In this document: positions 41,595 through 50,100 of the stretch, one piece after another
How the letters are laid out: every line of letters starts with the position of its first letter
Position numbering within the stretch: position 1 is the stretch's first letter
From: CALLMM01 sp964429855
Lineage (GTDB): Bacteria > Armatimonadota > Chthonomonadetes > Chthonomonadales > CAJBBX01
Direction of reading: 5' to 3'
Length of the DNA stretch: 64,000 bases
Assembly (NCBI GenBank): GCA_964429855.1
Contig: CAYSDM010000021.1
Span: 4,701-68,700 of the forward strand
Translations under genes and position numbers: made by a program
The notes under the pieces: model-generated
Told to the model about the DNA's origin: nothing
Databases searched by the model: none
The model's input: only the letters and a program-made list of their open reading frames with translations

Positions 41595-42449
41595 ATGAGT
41601 GTTCTGACAACGCAGCAGAGAGAGAAGTTTCACCGGGACGGCTATCTGAAGTTTGAGCGAGTGCTCTCCGATGATCAGGTAGAGCGGATGCGGGAGGGTC
41701 TGAGTCGGGTGATTCAGGAGGAGTTGACCCGCACGGATTACTCTGATCTCCCGCCGGAGTTTGCCTACGGTCATGCGCGAAAAGGAGAGGGAGAGGTTCG
41801 GCGCGCCATTCATCAGTTTGTCAATATGTGGAAGGTAGTTCCAGAGTATCGCGAGACGATCCATAATCCGAAAATCACCGGCGCAGTGCGAGAGTTGATG
41901 GCGGTGGAGCATGTGCGGCTGTGGCACGATCAGGTGATCTCCAAGCCTCCCGGTGACAATGAGAAGTTTCAGTGTCATCACGACTTCTACTTCTGGCCGC
42001 TGGCACGACCGACCATGATCACCTGCTGGCTGGCTCTGGACGACGCGACGGTGGACAACGGCTGTATGCATGTGGTTCCGGGCAGCCACCGCGATCCGCG
42101 CTTTCAGCCGCCGGACTGCGATCTCTCCCCCGACATCTACCTGGAGCCGAAACCGATGGGACCGGGAGAGCCGGGCAGTCTCTATCAGGAGGCGCGAACC
42201 TGGGACCGCGAACAGACCGTGCCGGTGGAGTTGAAAGCCGGGGAGTGTATGTTTCATCACTGTTTGAACTACCACTTCACGCCGCAGAATCGCACGGTAC
42301 GGCAGAGACGCGCTTTCGTCATGATCTATATGCCGGACGGCACGCGCTATAAGCACGCGCAGTCGCCCCATCATGTTTGCACCAGCTATCTGAACCTGAC
42401 GGACGGGCAGGAGATGAATCTTCCGCAGTTTCCGCTCTGCGGCGAGTAA
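41595..42449 (+). CDS. Phytanoyl-CoA dioxygenase (PhyH) family protein
   Basis: 284 residues, an Fe(II)/2-oxoglutarate-dependent hydroxylase family member. The metal-binding HHDFYFW supplies His and Asp, the facial fold follows with TMITCWLALDDATVDNGCMHVVPGSHRDPRF, and a distal His lies in GECMFHHCLNYHFTPQNRTVRQRRAFV. The substrate is unknown. GGGAGGATGCC precedes ATG 41595; the longer frame to 41493 runs through the pseudogene region and is not used. It lies on the plus strand 123 bases from topA. Confidence 0.87.
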   Translation: MSVLTTQQREKFHRDGYLKFERVLSDDQVERMREGLSRVIQEELTRTDYSDLPPEFAYGHARKGEGEVRRAIHQFVNMWKVVPEYRETIHNPKITGAVRELMAVEHVRLWHDQVISKPPGDNEKFQCHHDFYFWPLARPTMITCWLALDDATVDNGCMHVVPGSHRDPRFQPPDCDLSPDIYLEPKPMGPGEPGSLYQEARTWDREQTVPVELKAGECMFHHCLNYHFTPQNRTVRQRRAFVMIYMPDGTRYKHAQSPHHVCTSYLNLTDGQEMNLPQFPLCGE

Positions 42450-42572
42450 CGGGCTAACAGGACTAAACTTCGGGTTTCTGACCATGACCCGGTGTATGAA
42501 CTTGACAAAGCGCATGGACGCAGGTAACATAGCGCTCTGTTGAAATGCGCTGCTGTCAGGAGATCAGGATGT

Positions 42573-44876
42573 ATGGCTAAGTCGCTCATTATCGTCGAGT
42601 CCCCGGCGAAAACCAAAACATTGAAGAACTTTCTCGGTTCGGGCTATCGCATCGAAGCCTCCATGGGACATGTGCGTGACCTGCCGGAGCGCCAACTCGG
42701 CGTGGATATCGAGGACGACTTCAAGCCTAAATACGTCTCCATTCCCGACAGGCGAGCCGTGCTCAAGCGGCTCAAGGAGGCGGCGAAGCAGGCGGAGTTC
42801 GTCTATCTGGCATCCGACCCAGACCGGGAGGGAGAGGCGATCGCCTGGCATCTGGCACAGGCGCTCAAACTGACAAACGCCCGCCGCATCGAGTTCAACG
42901 AGATCACCAAACAGGCGGTGGAGAACGCCATCAAGCGCCCGCGCGCGATTGATGAGCGGCGGGTGAGCGCGCAGGAGGCGCGGCGCATTCTGGATCGGCT
43001 GGTCGGCTACCGCCTCTCTCCGCTGCTCTGGAAAAAAGTGAGGAAGAATCTCTCGGCAGGACGAGTGCAGTCGGTGGCGGTCCGGCTGATCTGTGAGCGG
43101 GAGCGGGAGATACTGGCTTTTGTGCCGGAGGAGTACTGGAGCCTGACGGCGACCCTGACCCCGCAGTCTCCGCAGAAGCGCTTTCCTTTTGAAGCGAAAC
43201 TGGTCGGACGCGGCAAAGAGAAGATCGCGCTGAAGAATGAGTCGGAGACTCAGGAGGTGGTGCGCGCTCTTGACGGGGCGCGCTATGTGGTGCAGACGGT
43301 TCGCTCGCAGGAGCGGCGTCGCAACCCGTCGCCGCCCTTCATCACCAGCACGCTTCAGCAGGAGGCGTCCCGCAAACTCGGGTTCGGCAGCCGTAAGACG
43401 ATGATGGTGGCGCAGCAGCTCTATGAGGGCGTCGAACTGGGCAGCCAGGGAGCCGTCGGTCTCATCACCTACATGCGCACCGACTCGACCCGTATTGCGG
43501 CAGAAGCGCAGGAGGAGGCGCGCCGCTTCATCGAGGAGCGGTTCGGCACAAACTATCTTCCTGACCGACCGCCCCAGTACCGCACGAAAGGCTCCGCGCA
43601 GGATGCGCATGAGGCGATTCGGCCGACCTCCATCTATCGAACGCCCGAATCGGTGGCGGAATTTATGACCAATGACCAGCTTCGTCTGTATCGCCTGATC
43701 TGGATGCGGATGGTCGCCAGCCAGATGGCTCCTGCTGTCTTTCTTGTCACGACCGCCGACATCGAAGCCAACGCCTATATCTTTCGCGCCACCGGATCGG
43801 TGGTGGTATTCGACGGGTTTATGGCGGTCTACATGGAGGGACGAGACACGGACGAGAAGACCGATGAGGAGCGCGATCCGCTGCCGCCGCTGACGAAGGG
43901 GCAGAACCTCGACCTGCTGAATCTCGTGCCGAAACAGCACTTCACCGAACCTCCCCCGCGCTATACCGAAGCGACCCTGGTGCGCGCGCTGGAGGAGAAG
44001 GGGATCGGTCGCCCCAGCACCTACGCCAGCATCATCTCGACCATCGTCGAGCGCGAGTACGTGGCGTTAGAGGAGAAGAGGTTCCGGCCGACGGAGCTTG
44101 GCATGACCGTCAACGATCTGCTCGTGAAACACTTCCCGCAGATACTGGACATCGGTTTCACCTCCGATATGGAGACCAAACTGGACAGCATCGAGGAGGG
44201 AGAGCAGGATCGCTCGAAGCTTCTGCGCGACTTCTACGAGCCGTTTGAGAAGTCCATCACCAACGCGCATGAGACGATGGAGCGGGTCAAGCCACAGGCG
44301 GTCGAAACCGAGTATCCATGTCCCAACTGCGGCAAGCCGATGATGCTGCGTCAGAGCGCGCGGGGACCGTTCCTGGGCTGCTCCGGCTATCCGGAGTGCA
44401 AGACGATCCAGAACCTGGACGAGAACGGTCATCCCGTCGCTTTGGAGGAGAGGGCCCAGCCGGTCGTCACCGACCAGAAGTGTCCCAAATGCGGCAAGCC
44501 GCTGGTGGAGCGTCAGGGACCGCGAGGCAAGTTTCTGGGCTGCTCCGGCTTTCCGAAGTGCAAGACGGTGGTGAAGCTGCCAGGCGAGGCGGGCGGAGTC
44601 GGCGGAAACGAGCCGCAGACGACCGGTATCCTCTGTCCGAAGGACGGGGCGCAGGTCGTGGCGAAACGGACGCGCTACGGCACGCTCTACCTCTGCGCCA
44701 ACGATCCCAACTGCGACTTCAAGACGTGGCTGCGTCTCCTCGGGCGCGCCTGCCCGCAGTGCAACTACCCGCTGGGGGAAGCGGTCTTTCGCGGCAGACC
44801 GAGCGGAAAGATCAAGTGCTCCAACCCGGATTGTGACTATCAGGAGAAGTTGGAGGCAGGGGACGCCGCCGCTTGA
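42573..44876 (+). CDS. topA: DNA topoisomerase I
   Basis: Relaxes negative supercoils by single-strand passage. The 767-residue protein is complete: the toprim domain starts LIIVESPAKTKTLKNFLGSGYRIEASMGHVRDLP and has SDPDREGEAIAWHLAQ; catalytic Tyr300 sits in LITYMRTDSTR; IGRPSTYASII marks the core. Four zinc ribbons follow (CPNCGKPM-GCSGYPECK, CPKCGKPL-GCSGFPKCK, a degenerate CPKDGAQ-CANDPNC, and CPQCNYPL-CSNPDC). ATG 42573 matches the family start MAKSL. It is the normal housekeeping topA, yet sits between portal and capsid genes. Confidence 0.96.
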   Translation: MAKSLIIVESPAKTKTLKNFLGSGYRIEASMGHVRDLPERQLGVDIEDDFKPKYVSIPDRRAVLKRLKEAAKQAEFVYLASDPDREGEAIAWHLAQALKLTNARRIEFNEITKQAVENAIKRPRAIDERRVSAQEARRILDRLVGYRLSPLLWKKVRKNLSAGRVQSVAVRLICEREREILAFVPEEYWSLTATLTPQSPQKRFPFEAKLVGRGKEKIALKNESETQEVVRALDGARYVVQTVRSQERRRNPSPPFITSTLQQEASRKLGFGSRKTMMVAQQLYEGVELGSQGAVGLITYMRTDSTRIAAEAQEEARRFIEERFGTNYLPDRPPQYRTKGSAQDAHEAIRPTSIYRTPESVAEFMTNDQLRLYRLIWMRMVASQMAPAVFLVTTADIEANAYIFRATGSVVVFDGFMAVYMEGRDTDEKTDEERDPLPPLTKGQNLDLLNLVPKQHFTEPPPRYTEATLVRALEEKGIGRPSTYASIISTIVEREYVALEEKRFRPTELGMTVNDLLVKHFPQILDIGFTSDMETKLDSIEEGEQDRSKLLRDFYEPFEKSITNAHETMERVKPQAVETEYPCPNCGKPMMLRQSARGPFLGCSGYPECKTIQNLDENGHPVALEERAQPVVTDQKCPKCGKPLVERQGPRGKFLGCSGFPKCKTVVKLPGEAGGVGGNEPQTTGILCPKDGAQVVAKRTRYGTLYLCANDPNCDFKTWLRLLGRACPQCNYPLGEAVFRGRPSGKIKCSNPDCDYQEKLEAGDAAA

Positions 44877-44898
44877 GTGTTCGAGATGAGAGGAGCCG

Positions 44899-44936
44899 AC
44901 GCCCTTCGCCTGCAGGCGAAGGGCGTTCTGTTTTTA
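44899..44936 (+). terminator. Terminator of topA
   Basis: Perfect arms with GCCCTTCGCC (44901-44910) and GGCGAAGGGC (44915-44924) are followed by GTTCTGTTTTT. It lies right after topA and just before copy 2 of the 22-bp repeat. Confidence 0.85.
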
Positions 44937-44958
44937 ACAGGATACCCTTCGGAAATCC
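44937..44958. repeat. 22-bp direct repeat, copy 2
   Basis: Identical in 22 bases and orientation to 41163-41184. It lies just beyond the topA terminator, in the space before the epimerase stop codon. Confidence 0.9.
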
Positions 44959-44966
44959 GCAGTCGC

Positions 44967-45686
44967 TTATAGCCTCTCCTGCGGCTCCCAGTGGAGGAGC
45001 CGCTTCGCTTTTTCATGGTGATAGGCGCGGCCTGTGTAGTCGCCGGTGATGTGAATGATCTCAAAACCGGGACGGTCGTGGGCGATGGCGGCGATAAAGG
45101 CGCGCGCCAGGTCCGGGGCGCTGGTGCGACAGTCTACGCGAGTCTGCTGGTTGTGCTGGGCGTGCCACTGCTCTTGAGAGACGGGCATAAAGAGACGCAG
45201 GACAAAGATCGGAAAGTCGTATTTGCGGTGGATAAAGCGGCAGACCTCCTCCCCCATCAGTTTGGTGAATCCGTAGAGGCTGCGCGGCTCGGCGGGAACC
45301 TCTTCGCGGTCGGTGGCGCCGCTGGTGATGTCGAGATGTCCGTCGTAGACGGAGAGCGTGCTGGTATAGACCGCATGACGCACCCCGGCGCGAACAGCCG
45401 CGTCCAGCGCCAGATGCAGCCCCTTGACGTTCACATCGTAGGCGGGGACGGGATCATTTATTCCCGGATTGCCCCGATTTGTTCCCATTGCCATATAGAG
45501 CAGGACATCCACGCCCTCGCAGGCTGCCGCCAGCGCGGTCGGATCGGTGACATCGCCCTGGATAAACTCCCAGTCGGGATTGGAGGGAGGGACACGGTCA
45601 TAGATGCGCAGGGAGAAACGTTCGGCGACGTAGGGCATCGTCAGCCGTCCTACATAGCCCGATCCGCCGACAACAAGCACTTTCAT
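44967..45686 (-). CDS. NAD-dependent epimerase/dehydratase (extended SDR)
   Basis: 239 residues. The Rossmann loop is KVLVVGGSGYVGRLTMPYVAERF, and GADVTDP-like GDVTDPTAL and the catalytic YGFTKLMGEE (Tyr-x3-Lys) identify an extended SDR. The Ser comes from TSTLSVYDGHL. The family acts on nucleotide sugars or similar. The protein is short for an epimerase (usual 300-340) but its C-terminal portion (ITGDYTGRAYHHEKAKRLLHWEPQERL) looks complete for this subfamily. GGAGATC precedes ATG 45686. It is the only minus-strand gene between the phage blocks. Confidence 0.87.
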   Translation of the reverse strand: MKVLVVGGSGYVGRLTMPYVAERFSLRIYDRVPPSNPDWEFIQGDVTDPTALAAACEGVDVLLYMAMGTNRGNPGINDPVPAYDVNVKGLHLALDAAVRAGVRHAVYTSTLSVYDGHLDITSGATDREEVPAEPRSLYGFTKLMGEEVCRFIHRKYDFPIFVLRLFMPVSQEQWHAQHNQQTRVDCRTSAPDLARAFIAAIAHDRPGFEIIHITGDYTGRAYHHEKAKRLLHWEPQERL

Positions 45687-45771
45687 GGGGATCTCCGTTC
45701 TGAGGATAGGCGCGAATGGGCGCTCCTTCGGGTGGATATCTCTATTGTACTACCGCCAGGGAGGTCAAACA

Positions 45772-46752
45772 ATGCATTCGCAGAAGAACCGTTGGAAATT
45801 CCGGGAGGAGACGGGCGAGGTGGAGCGCGAGTGCCTGCTGTTCGAGGCGGGCGACTACCCGGATCGCGGCGTGCGCATCCTGCCCGAAGACCTGTGCGCA
45901 ATTGCGGCGAATACACCCGACCCGGTTCCCGTGAAGATCGAGCATCTGTCGGAGACCCCCTTTGATGGCGCGCTGGGCGTCATCACCCGATTACGGACGA
46001 CCGGCGGGCAGTTATGGGGGACGTTGAGACTCTCTGCGGAGGCGTGGCGATTTGTGCAGCAGGCGGGAGCGCGCGCATTATCGGTGGCGCTGGATATAGC
46101 AGGGAGAAAGCTGATCGAGGTCTCCTTTGTGCGTCACCCCCGCGTTGCCGGGGCGCAGGTGTTTGGCGGGGAGAGGGCGCTTTTTCATACGGGGGAGCTT
46201 CTGGAGGAGACGACGGAAGAATCGAGCGGCGGGAGCGCGCCGCAGGAGGAGATCATGAGGAGCGAACGGGGGGAGCCGCTGTTGGAGCGGCGTTCCGGTG
46301 TGCGACAGTTTGCCGAGGGGATGATGCAGTATCTGCGCAGTTTTCTCAGCGTCGGGGAGTCGGAGCGAGAGGCGCTGACGGAGCAGCAGGTGGAGCAGCA
46401 GATGCAGGCGTTCAAGCGCGGCGGCTTGCTGCGCGCCGCTCCCCGGGCAGAGGAGATCGCCCGGACGATTCTGCGGTTCGGGCAGGGGAATACTATGCTC
46501 TTTAGCGGTCAGAGCGTGACCGTCTCGGCGCTGTTTACGGCGTTTCTGGAGGCGAACGGTCCGGTGATTCCGATGGGCGAGATGGCGCGGGCGGAGACGA
46601 CGCTTGCGGCAGGATCGTCCGAACGGCTGGTGGCGCTGGCGCGGGAGCAGGCGAAGCGGGAGAGTATCTCCTTTCTGGCGGCCTTTCATCAGGTCTGCGC
46701 GGCGCATCCCGACCTGGCGCGGAGCGCGCGCGAGGAAGGGCTGAACGCCTGA
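45772..46752 (+). CDS. Prohead protease/scaffold-like protein
   Basis: 326 residues. The N-terminal part (ECLLFEAGDYPDRGVRILPEDLCAIAANTPDPVPVKIEHLSETPFDGALGVITRLRTTGGQLWGTLRLSAEAWRFVQQAGARALSVALD) fits the Mu-like protease fold (gpI type), and the last half is helical and charged (QQVEQQMQAFKRGG), like a scaffold. In that class the N-terminal protease is joined to a scaffold that is later cleaved. The active-site Ser/His could not be fixed by eye. GGGAGG precedes ATG 45772. It opens block 2. Confidence 0.75.
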   Translation: MHSQKNRWKFREETGEVERECLLFEAGDYPDRGVRILPEDLCAIAANTPDPVPVKIEHLSETPFDGALGVITRLRTTGGQLWGTLRLSAEAWRFVQQAGARALSVALDIAGRKLIEVSFVRHPRVAGAQVFGGERALFHTGELLEETTEESSGGSAPQEEIMRSERGEPLLERRSGVRQFAEGMMQYLRSFLSVGESEREALTEQQVEQQMQAFKRGGLLRAAPRAEEIARTILRFGQGNTMLFSGQSVTVSALFTAFLEANGPVIPMGEMARAETTLAAGSSERLVALAREQAKRESISFLAAFHQVCAAHPDLARSAREEGLNA

Positions 46753-46776
46753 TTACGAATTCGGTGGGAGGAAGCG

Positions 46777-47187
46777 ATGGCAAAACAGACACCTTTGCTG
46801 ATCAAGACGTTTGCGGCAGATACGGCGATTTCGAGCGCGAACGTCTGTGTGCTGATGTCCGGGACGAATGCCGGAAACGTGAAGCTGCCCGGAGCGGGCG
46901 AGACGACGAAGTTCGTGGGCGTGGTGACAGAGCCGGCGGCAGGCGTGTCCAACGGAGTTGCCGTGCAGGTGGCGGGAATCGCGCAGATTCAGAGCGACGG
47001 ATCGGCGGTGATCAACGCCGGCGACTATGTGGCAATCAACGACACCGGCGGGCGGATCGCCCCGGTGACGCCGGGTTTTGGCGGGGCGACGGTCAAAGAG
47101 ATTGTCGGGATTGCGCTGAGCGGCGCGAGCAACACCGTCGGGCTACTGGTAGATGTTCTGCTGCAGCCGATGCTGCATAGACCTTAA
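46777..47187 (+). CDS. Capsid decoration protein, DUF2190
   Basis: 136 residues matching the DUF2190 cement-protein pattern: ISSANVCVLMSG, LPGAGETTKFVGVVTEPAAGVSNGVAVQVAGIAQIQSDGSAVINAGDYVAINDTGGRIAPVTPG. It is placed between scaffold and major capsid genes, as in Mu-like heads, where the decoration protein binds the capsid surface. GGGAGG precedes its start. Confidence 0.8.
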   Translation: MAKQTPLLIKTFAADTAISSANVCVLMSGTNAGNVKLPGAGETTKFVGVVTEPAAGVSNGVAVQVAGIAQIQSDGSAVINAGDYVAINDTGGRIAPVTPGFGGATVKEIVGIALSGASNTVGLLVDVLLQPMLHRP

Positions 47188-47204
47188 AAAAAGAGGAGGG
47201 TGAG

Positions 47205-48224
47205 ATGCCTGCGGTTTCGCAAGTGCATATAGATCAGGCGCTGACGAACCTGTCGGTGATGTATCGCAACGAGTCGTATGTGGCGGACCAGGTGTTTCCG
47301 GTGGTGCCGGTGGCGCGGCGTTCCGATAAGTACTTTCTCTATCGCAAGGAGGACTTTCTGACGCCCTCTTCGGCGACGGCGACGGGCGCGCTGGCGTCGC
47401 TGCGTCGTCCGGGAACCGAGGCGTCGGAGATAGACTACAGCGTCTCCACGGCGACCTACTATGCGGAGGAGTACGCCTATCGAGGGCTGGTCACGGACGC
47501 AGAGACGGCGTCGGCGGACAATCCGATGCAGCCCGATTCGGATCAGACGATCCAGTTGACCGAGCGGCTGATGTTGGACAACGAGATCGCGGTGGCCGCG
47601 CTGGTCTGCAAGCGCGCCAGCTATCCCGCCGCCAACAAAACCGCCCTGACCGGAGGAGGAACCGGAACCTCATGGGCGCAGTACGCCTCCGCCAACTCCA
47701 ATCCGTTCAGCGATATCAAAAACGGCAAGCTGGCGGTGATTAAAGGGATTGCGCGGGAGGCGAATGCGTTTCTGCTTGGAGTGGACACGGCGCGGACGCT
47801 CGCGGATCATCCTGCAGTGCGGGACCTGGTGAAGTATGTGCATCAGGATGCGCTGACCATGAGCGGACTGCCGAAGGTGTTGCGGGGCATGGCGGTGATC
47901 GAGGGCGCGACGCAGAAGAATATGGCGGCGGAGGGAGCGGCATATTCCGGGACGCATATCTGGCAGGCGGACGACGGCTCCGGGATGGCGCTGATCTTCT
48001 ACCGCAATCCTACCCCCACGCTGCGCTCGGCGAGTCTGGGATATACGTTCGAAGCGCCGGACGAAGCGACCGGAGTGCGGGGATACGCGGTGCGACGATG
48101 GCGCGATGAGAAGCGCAAGGGCATGCTGATCGAAGCCTCGTTTCTACGCGACTGGAGAATGATTGCGGTGGACGGCTCCGGCCTGGCGCTGGGCGGCTAC
48201 CTGATTACCAGCGCGACGGCGTAA
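47205..48224 (+). CDS. Major capsid protein
   Basis: 339 residues of the HK97-like capsid protein type that goes with DUF2190 proteins: YVADQVFPVVPVARRSDKYFLYRKEDFLTP, TATYYAEEYAYRGLVTDAETASADNP, NEIAVAALVCKRASYPA, GVDTARTLADHPAVRDLVKYVHQDALT, and WRDEKRKGMLIEASFLRDWRMIAVDGSGLALGGYLI. It forms the icosahedral shell. AGGAGG precedes ATG 47205 and a hairpin follows the stop. Confidence 0.88.
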   Translation: MPAVSQVHIDQALTNLSVMYRNESYVADQVFPVVPVARRSDKYFLYRKEDFLTPSSATATGALASLRRPGTEASEIDYSVSTATYYAEEYAYRGLVTDAETASADNPMQPDSDQTIQLTERLMLDNEIAVAALVCKRASYPAANKTALTGGGTGTSWAQYASANSNPFSDIKNGKLAVIKGIAREANAFLLGVDTARTLADHPAVRDLVKYVHQDALTMSGLPKVLRGMAVIEGATQKNMAAEGAAYSGTHIWQADDGSGMALIFYRNPTPTLRSASLGYTFEAPDEATGVRGYAVRRWRDEKRKGMLIEASFLRDWRMIAVDGSGLALGGYLITSATA

Positions 48225-48245
48225 AAGAGACAACGCCGGTGAGTT

Positions 48246-48297
48246 ACGGGGCTGCAACAGGCGCGCGATGAGACGCCGGTCCGCAGTCCCGTCTTTT
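48246..48297 (+). terminator. Hairpin after the capsid gene
   Basis: Arms ACGGGGCTGC (48246-48255) and GCAGTCCCGT (48283-48292), ten pairs with one G-U, with a 27-base loop and CTTTTG after. It may lower expression of downstream genes relative to the capsid gene. Confidence 0.4.
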
Positions 48298-48333
48298 GTG
48301 CGATGATAGATTTTAGAAGGAGGCAGCGAAACG

Positions 48334-48687
48334 ATGAGCCAGCCAGACTATGCGGCGATCGCGGTCTTCAGTCCCCTTTCACAAAGATGGGAACGGATGA
48401 GCGACCGGGGACGGGTGATCGTGTTCGATAATGCGGAGGTGGCGTGGAACTGGCTGCCGCTGTTGGGAGGAGGACGCCTGTATGTTGCGGATGCGCGTTC
48501 GAAAACGATCTGCTTTGTGGAACTCTCCTCAGCGGCTCCGAACATGGCATATGTGGAGGCTCCCTACCGGACGGGCGAGTCGTTTCCCTGGAAACGGCAT
48601 GTGATCTGGTCAGAGTGGTGGCGGGGAAGAGAGCCGGGCGAGATCGGACAGGAGTCGGATGGGGAAGAGGCGTCGGGGAGGCGGTAG
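48334..48687 (+). CDS. Phage-cluster protein of unknown function, 117 aa
   Basis: Starts MSQPDYAAIAVFSPLSQRWERMSDRGRVIVFDNAEVAWNWLPLLGGGRLYVADARSKTICFVELS. I do not recognise it. It is a small mixed alpha/beta protein with an acidic tail. GGAGG precedes ATG 48334. Position after the capsid gene and before connectors suggests a head or neck protein, by context only. Confidence 0.55.
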   Translation: MSQPDYAAIAVFSPLSQRWERMSDRGRVIVFDNAEVAWNWLPLLGGGRLYVADARSKTICFVELSSAAPNMAYVEAPYRTGESFPWKRHVIWSEWWRGREPGEIGQESDGEEASGRR

Positions 48688-48727
48688 GCGCACCCTCTTC
48701 TGCGCATAGGAGAGTTAGGGGAGAGGA

Positions 48728-49111
48728 ATGATTGCATTCACCTATGACCTGAGTACGGCGGTCGGGCAGGTGCGGCTCTTTTCGGGCGATAACGACCCGG
48801 AGGGGTTGAATCGTTCAGGCGGCGACCGCACGCGCACGGATGAGGAGATCGCCGCGCTGCTGACGCAGAGCGGAAACTGCGTTCGCCTGGCTGCCGCGCA
48901 GCTTCTGGAGATAAAAGCGGCGCAGTATGCGGCGCAGGCGATTGAGATCGCGCAGGGTTCGCTTCGACAGGATTTTCGGGCGCGCAGTCAGCGATTGATG
49001 GAATCTGCGGCCACGTTGCGGGCTTCCGCCGACGCGCCTCCTGTCTGGAATCCTCCGTCTCAGTCCGCGCCGTTTACGGCGGGCGAAGGCGGGACGATGG
49101 AAGGATGGTGA
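48728..49111 (+). CDS. Head-tail connector-like protein, 127 aa
   Basis: The shape VGQVRLFSGDNDPEGL-SGGDRTRTDEEIAALLTQSGNCVRLAAAQLLEIKAAQYAAQAIEIAQGSLRQDFRARSQRLMESAATL fits the small helical head-completion/connector proteins (gp6/gp15-like) that plug the portal. A disordered tail rich in Pro and Ser follows. AGAGG lies ahead of ATG 48728. The next gene starts 5 bases after its stop, so they are coupled. Confidence 0.68.
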   Translation: MIAFTYDLSTAVGQVRLFSGDNDPEGLNRSGGDRTRTDEEIAALLTQSGNCVRLAAAQLLEIKAAQYAAQAIEIAQGSLRQDFRARSQRLMESAATLRASADAPPVWNPPSQSAPFTAGEGGTMEGW

Positions 49112-49115
49112 GAGT

Positions 49116-49529
49116 ATGCCTGAAACGGTAGTGGATCCGGAGGAGTCTGGCGGTTCTGCGAATTTCGCGCGCCGCCTTCCTGGTACGGAGCATCTGGGGA
49201 TCATCCTGCTGGAGAGCGTGCGGATCGAACGCAAGGTGAACGGCGTCTGGAGTCTGATCGCCGATCAGGTTCCCGCGACGTTTGAGCCTGTCCCGATTCC
49301 GCGACGGGTGGAACTGGAGACCTGGACGCATAAGCCGCTGCTGTGTTTGTGGCTGCTGCCGCAGACGCCGATACAGGACGGTGACCGGGTGATTCGCGAC
49401 GACAGTTCGCGCTGGTATGTGCGAGGCGCGCCTCTGACAGCGCCGGCGCGCACGCATATCGTCGCGCTGGCGGAGCGCGCCACAGAAGACAGGCTGTTCG
49501 AGCCGTTGAACCCGAACGAGCCTGCCTGA
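49116..49529 (+). CDS. Head-tail joining-like protein, 137 aa
   Basis: Features RVELETWTHKPLLCLWLLPQTPIQDGDRVIRDDSSRWYVRGAPLTAPARTHIVALAER, similar to the beta-barrel of the SPP1 gp16-like head-tail adaptor family, where a ring seals the connector. The similarity is by eye. It is five bases from the connector gene, on the same strand. Confidence 0.6.
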   Translation: MPETVVDPEESGGSANFARRLPGTEHLGIILLESVRIERKVNGVWSLIADQVPATFEPVPIPRRVELETWTHKPLLCLWLLPQTPIQDGDRVIRDDSSRWYVRGAPLTAPARTHIVALAERATEDRLFEPLNPNEPA

Positions 49530-49535
49530 GAAGTC

Positions 49536-49796
49536 ATGAAGGATGTGGAGATGGAAGAGCAGGTCTGCAGGGAGTTGGCGGAGGTGCGCGCTTGCCTTCA
49601 GAAACTGGCGCTGGAGGTGGCCCGGCTGAGTCAGGCGGTGGAGCCTCTGGTGCAGATTCAGGAGGATCAGGGAGCGCTGCGCGATCGGGTCGCGCAACTG
49701 GAGGGCTTTCGGGCGGCGGTGCTATGGCTGGTGGGGCTGGTGGGAACTGGCGCTATCATGCACTATGTCGTCGCGCTCTGGACGGGAGGAAGGTAG
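49536..49796 (+). CDS. XhlA-like coiled-coil protein with one C-terminal membrane segment
   Basis: 86 residues. A heptad-like stretch (VCRELAEVRACLQKLALEVARLSQAVEPLVQIQEDQGALRDRVAQL) is followed by a membrane segment (AAVLWLVGLVGTGAIMHYVVALW). This is the shape of XhlA-type phage proteins that assist lysis. It is the only lysis-like gene in the cluster; no endolysin is seen. It starts ATG 49536, six bases after the preceding stop. Confidence 0.6.
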   Translation: MKDVEMEEQVCRELAEVRACLQKLALEVARLSQAVEPLVQIQEDQGALRDRVAQLEGFRAAVLWLVGLVGTGAIMHYVVALWTGGR

Positions 49797-49799
49797 ACG

Positions 49800-50009
49800 A
49801 TGACACAGTGGCTGCGTCGGCTGCGCGCCGTTCCGGAACTGCTGCTTGCCTACGGGATTCTGCGGGCGGATGTCGAACAGGCGTTGTCCGATCCGCAGAT
49901 ACTGGCGGCGGCGAATCGTTTTCTGCGCGATCCGCATATCGCGCCGATGAAAGCGCGAATTGCGGCAGAATGGCGCGCCGTCGAAGAGGCATTGAAGAAG
50001 ATGCGTTAG
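49800..50009 (+). CDS. Small helical protein, 69 aa
   Basis: MTQWLRRLRAVPELLLAYGILRADVEQALSDPQILAAANRFLRDPHIAPMKARIAAEWRAVEEALKKMR. It is helical, with no membrane segment, and lies three bases after the XhlA-like stop with GGAGG overlapping. It is likely coupled to that gene. The family is not recognised. Confidence 0.5.
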   Translation: MTQWLRRLRAVPELLLAYGILRADVEQALSDPQILAAANRFLRDPHIAPMKARIAAEWRAVEEALKKMR

Positions 50010-50022
50010 CCTGCCGCGCAGA

Positions 50023-50059
50023 AAAGGCGCGTTCTCCGCAGCGCGGAAGGCGCGCCTTT
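50023..50059 (+). other. Hairpin in the 5' leader of the next gene
   Basis: AAAGGCGCG (50023-50031) and CGCGCCTTT (50051-50059) pair fully with a 19-base loop. It may modulate read-through to the distal genes. Confidence 0.35.
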
Positions 50060-50100
50060 CAGCGCCGATGGGAAGCGCGGCTGTTTACAGGAGGTGTCAT

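Noticed and set aside
41163..44958. Reading the 22-bp repeats as proven attL/attR of a mobile element
   Set aside because: No integrase or excisionase lies between or beside them and the enclosed genes are cellular; kept only as an open finding.
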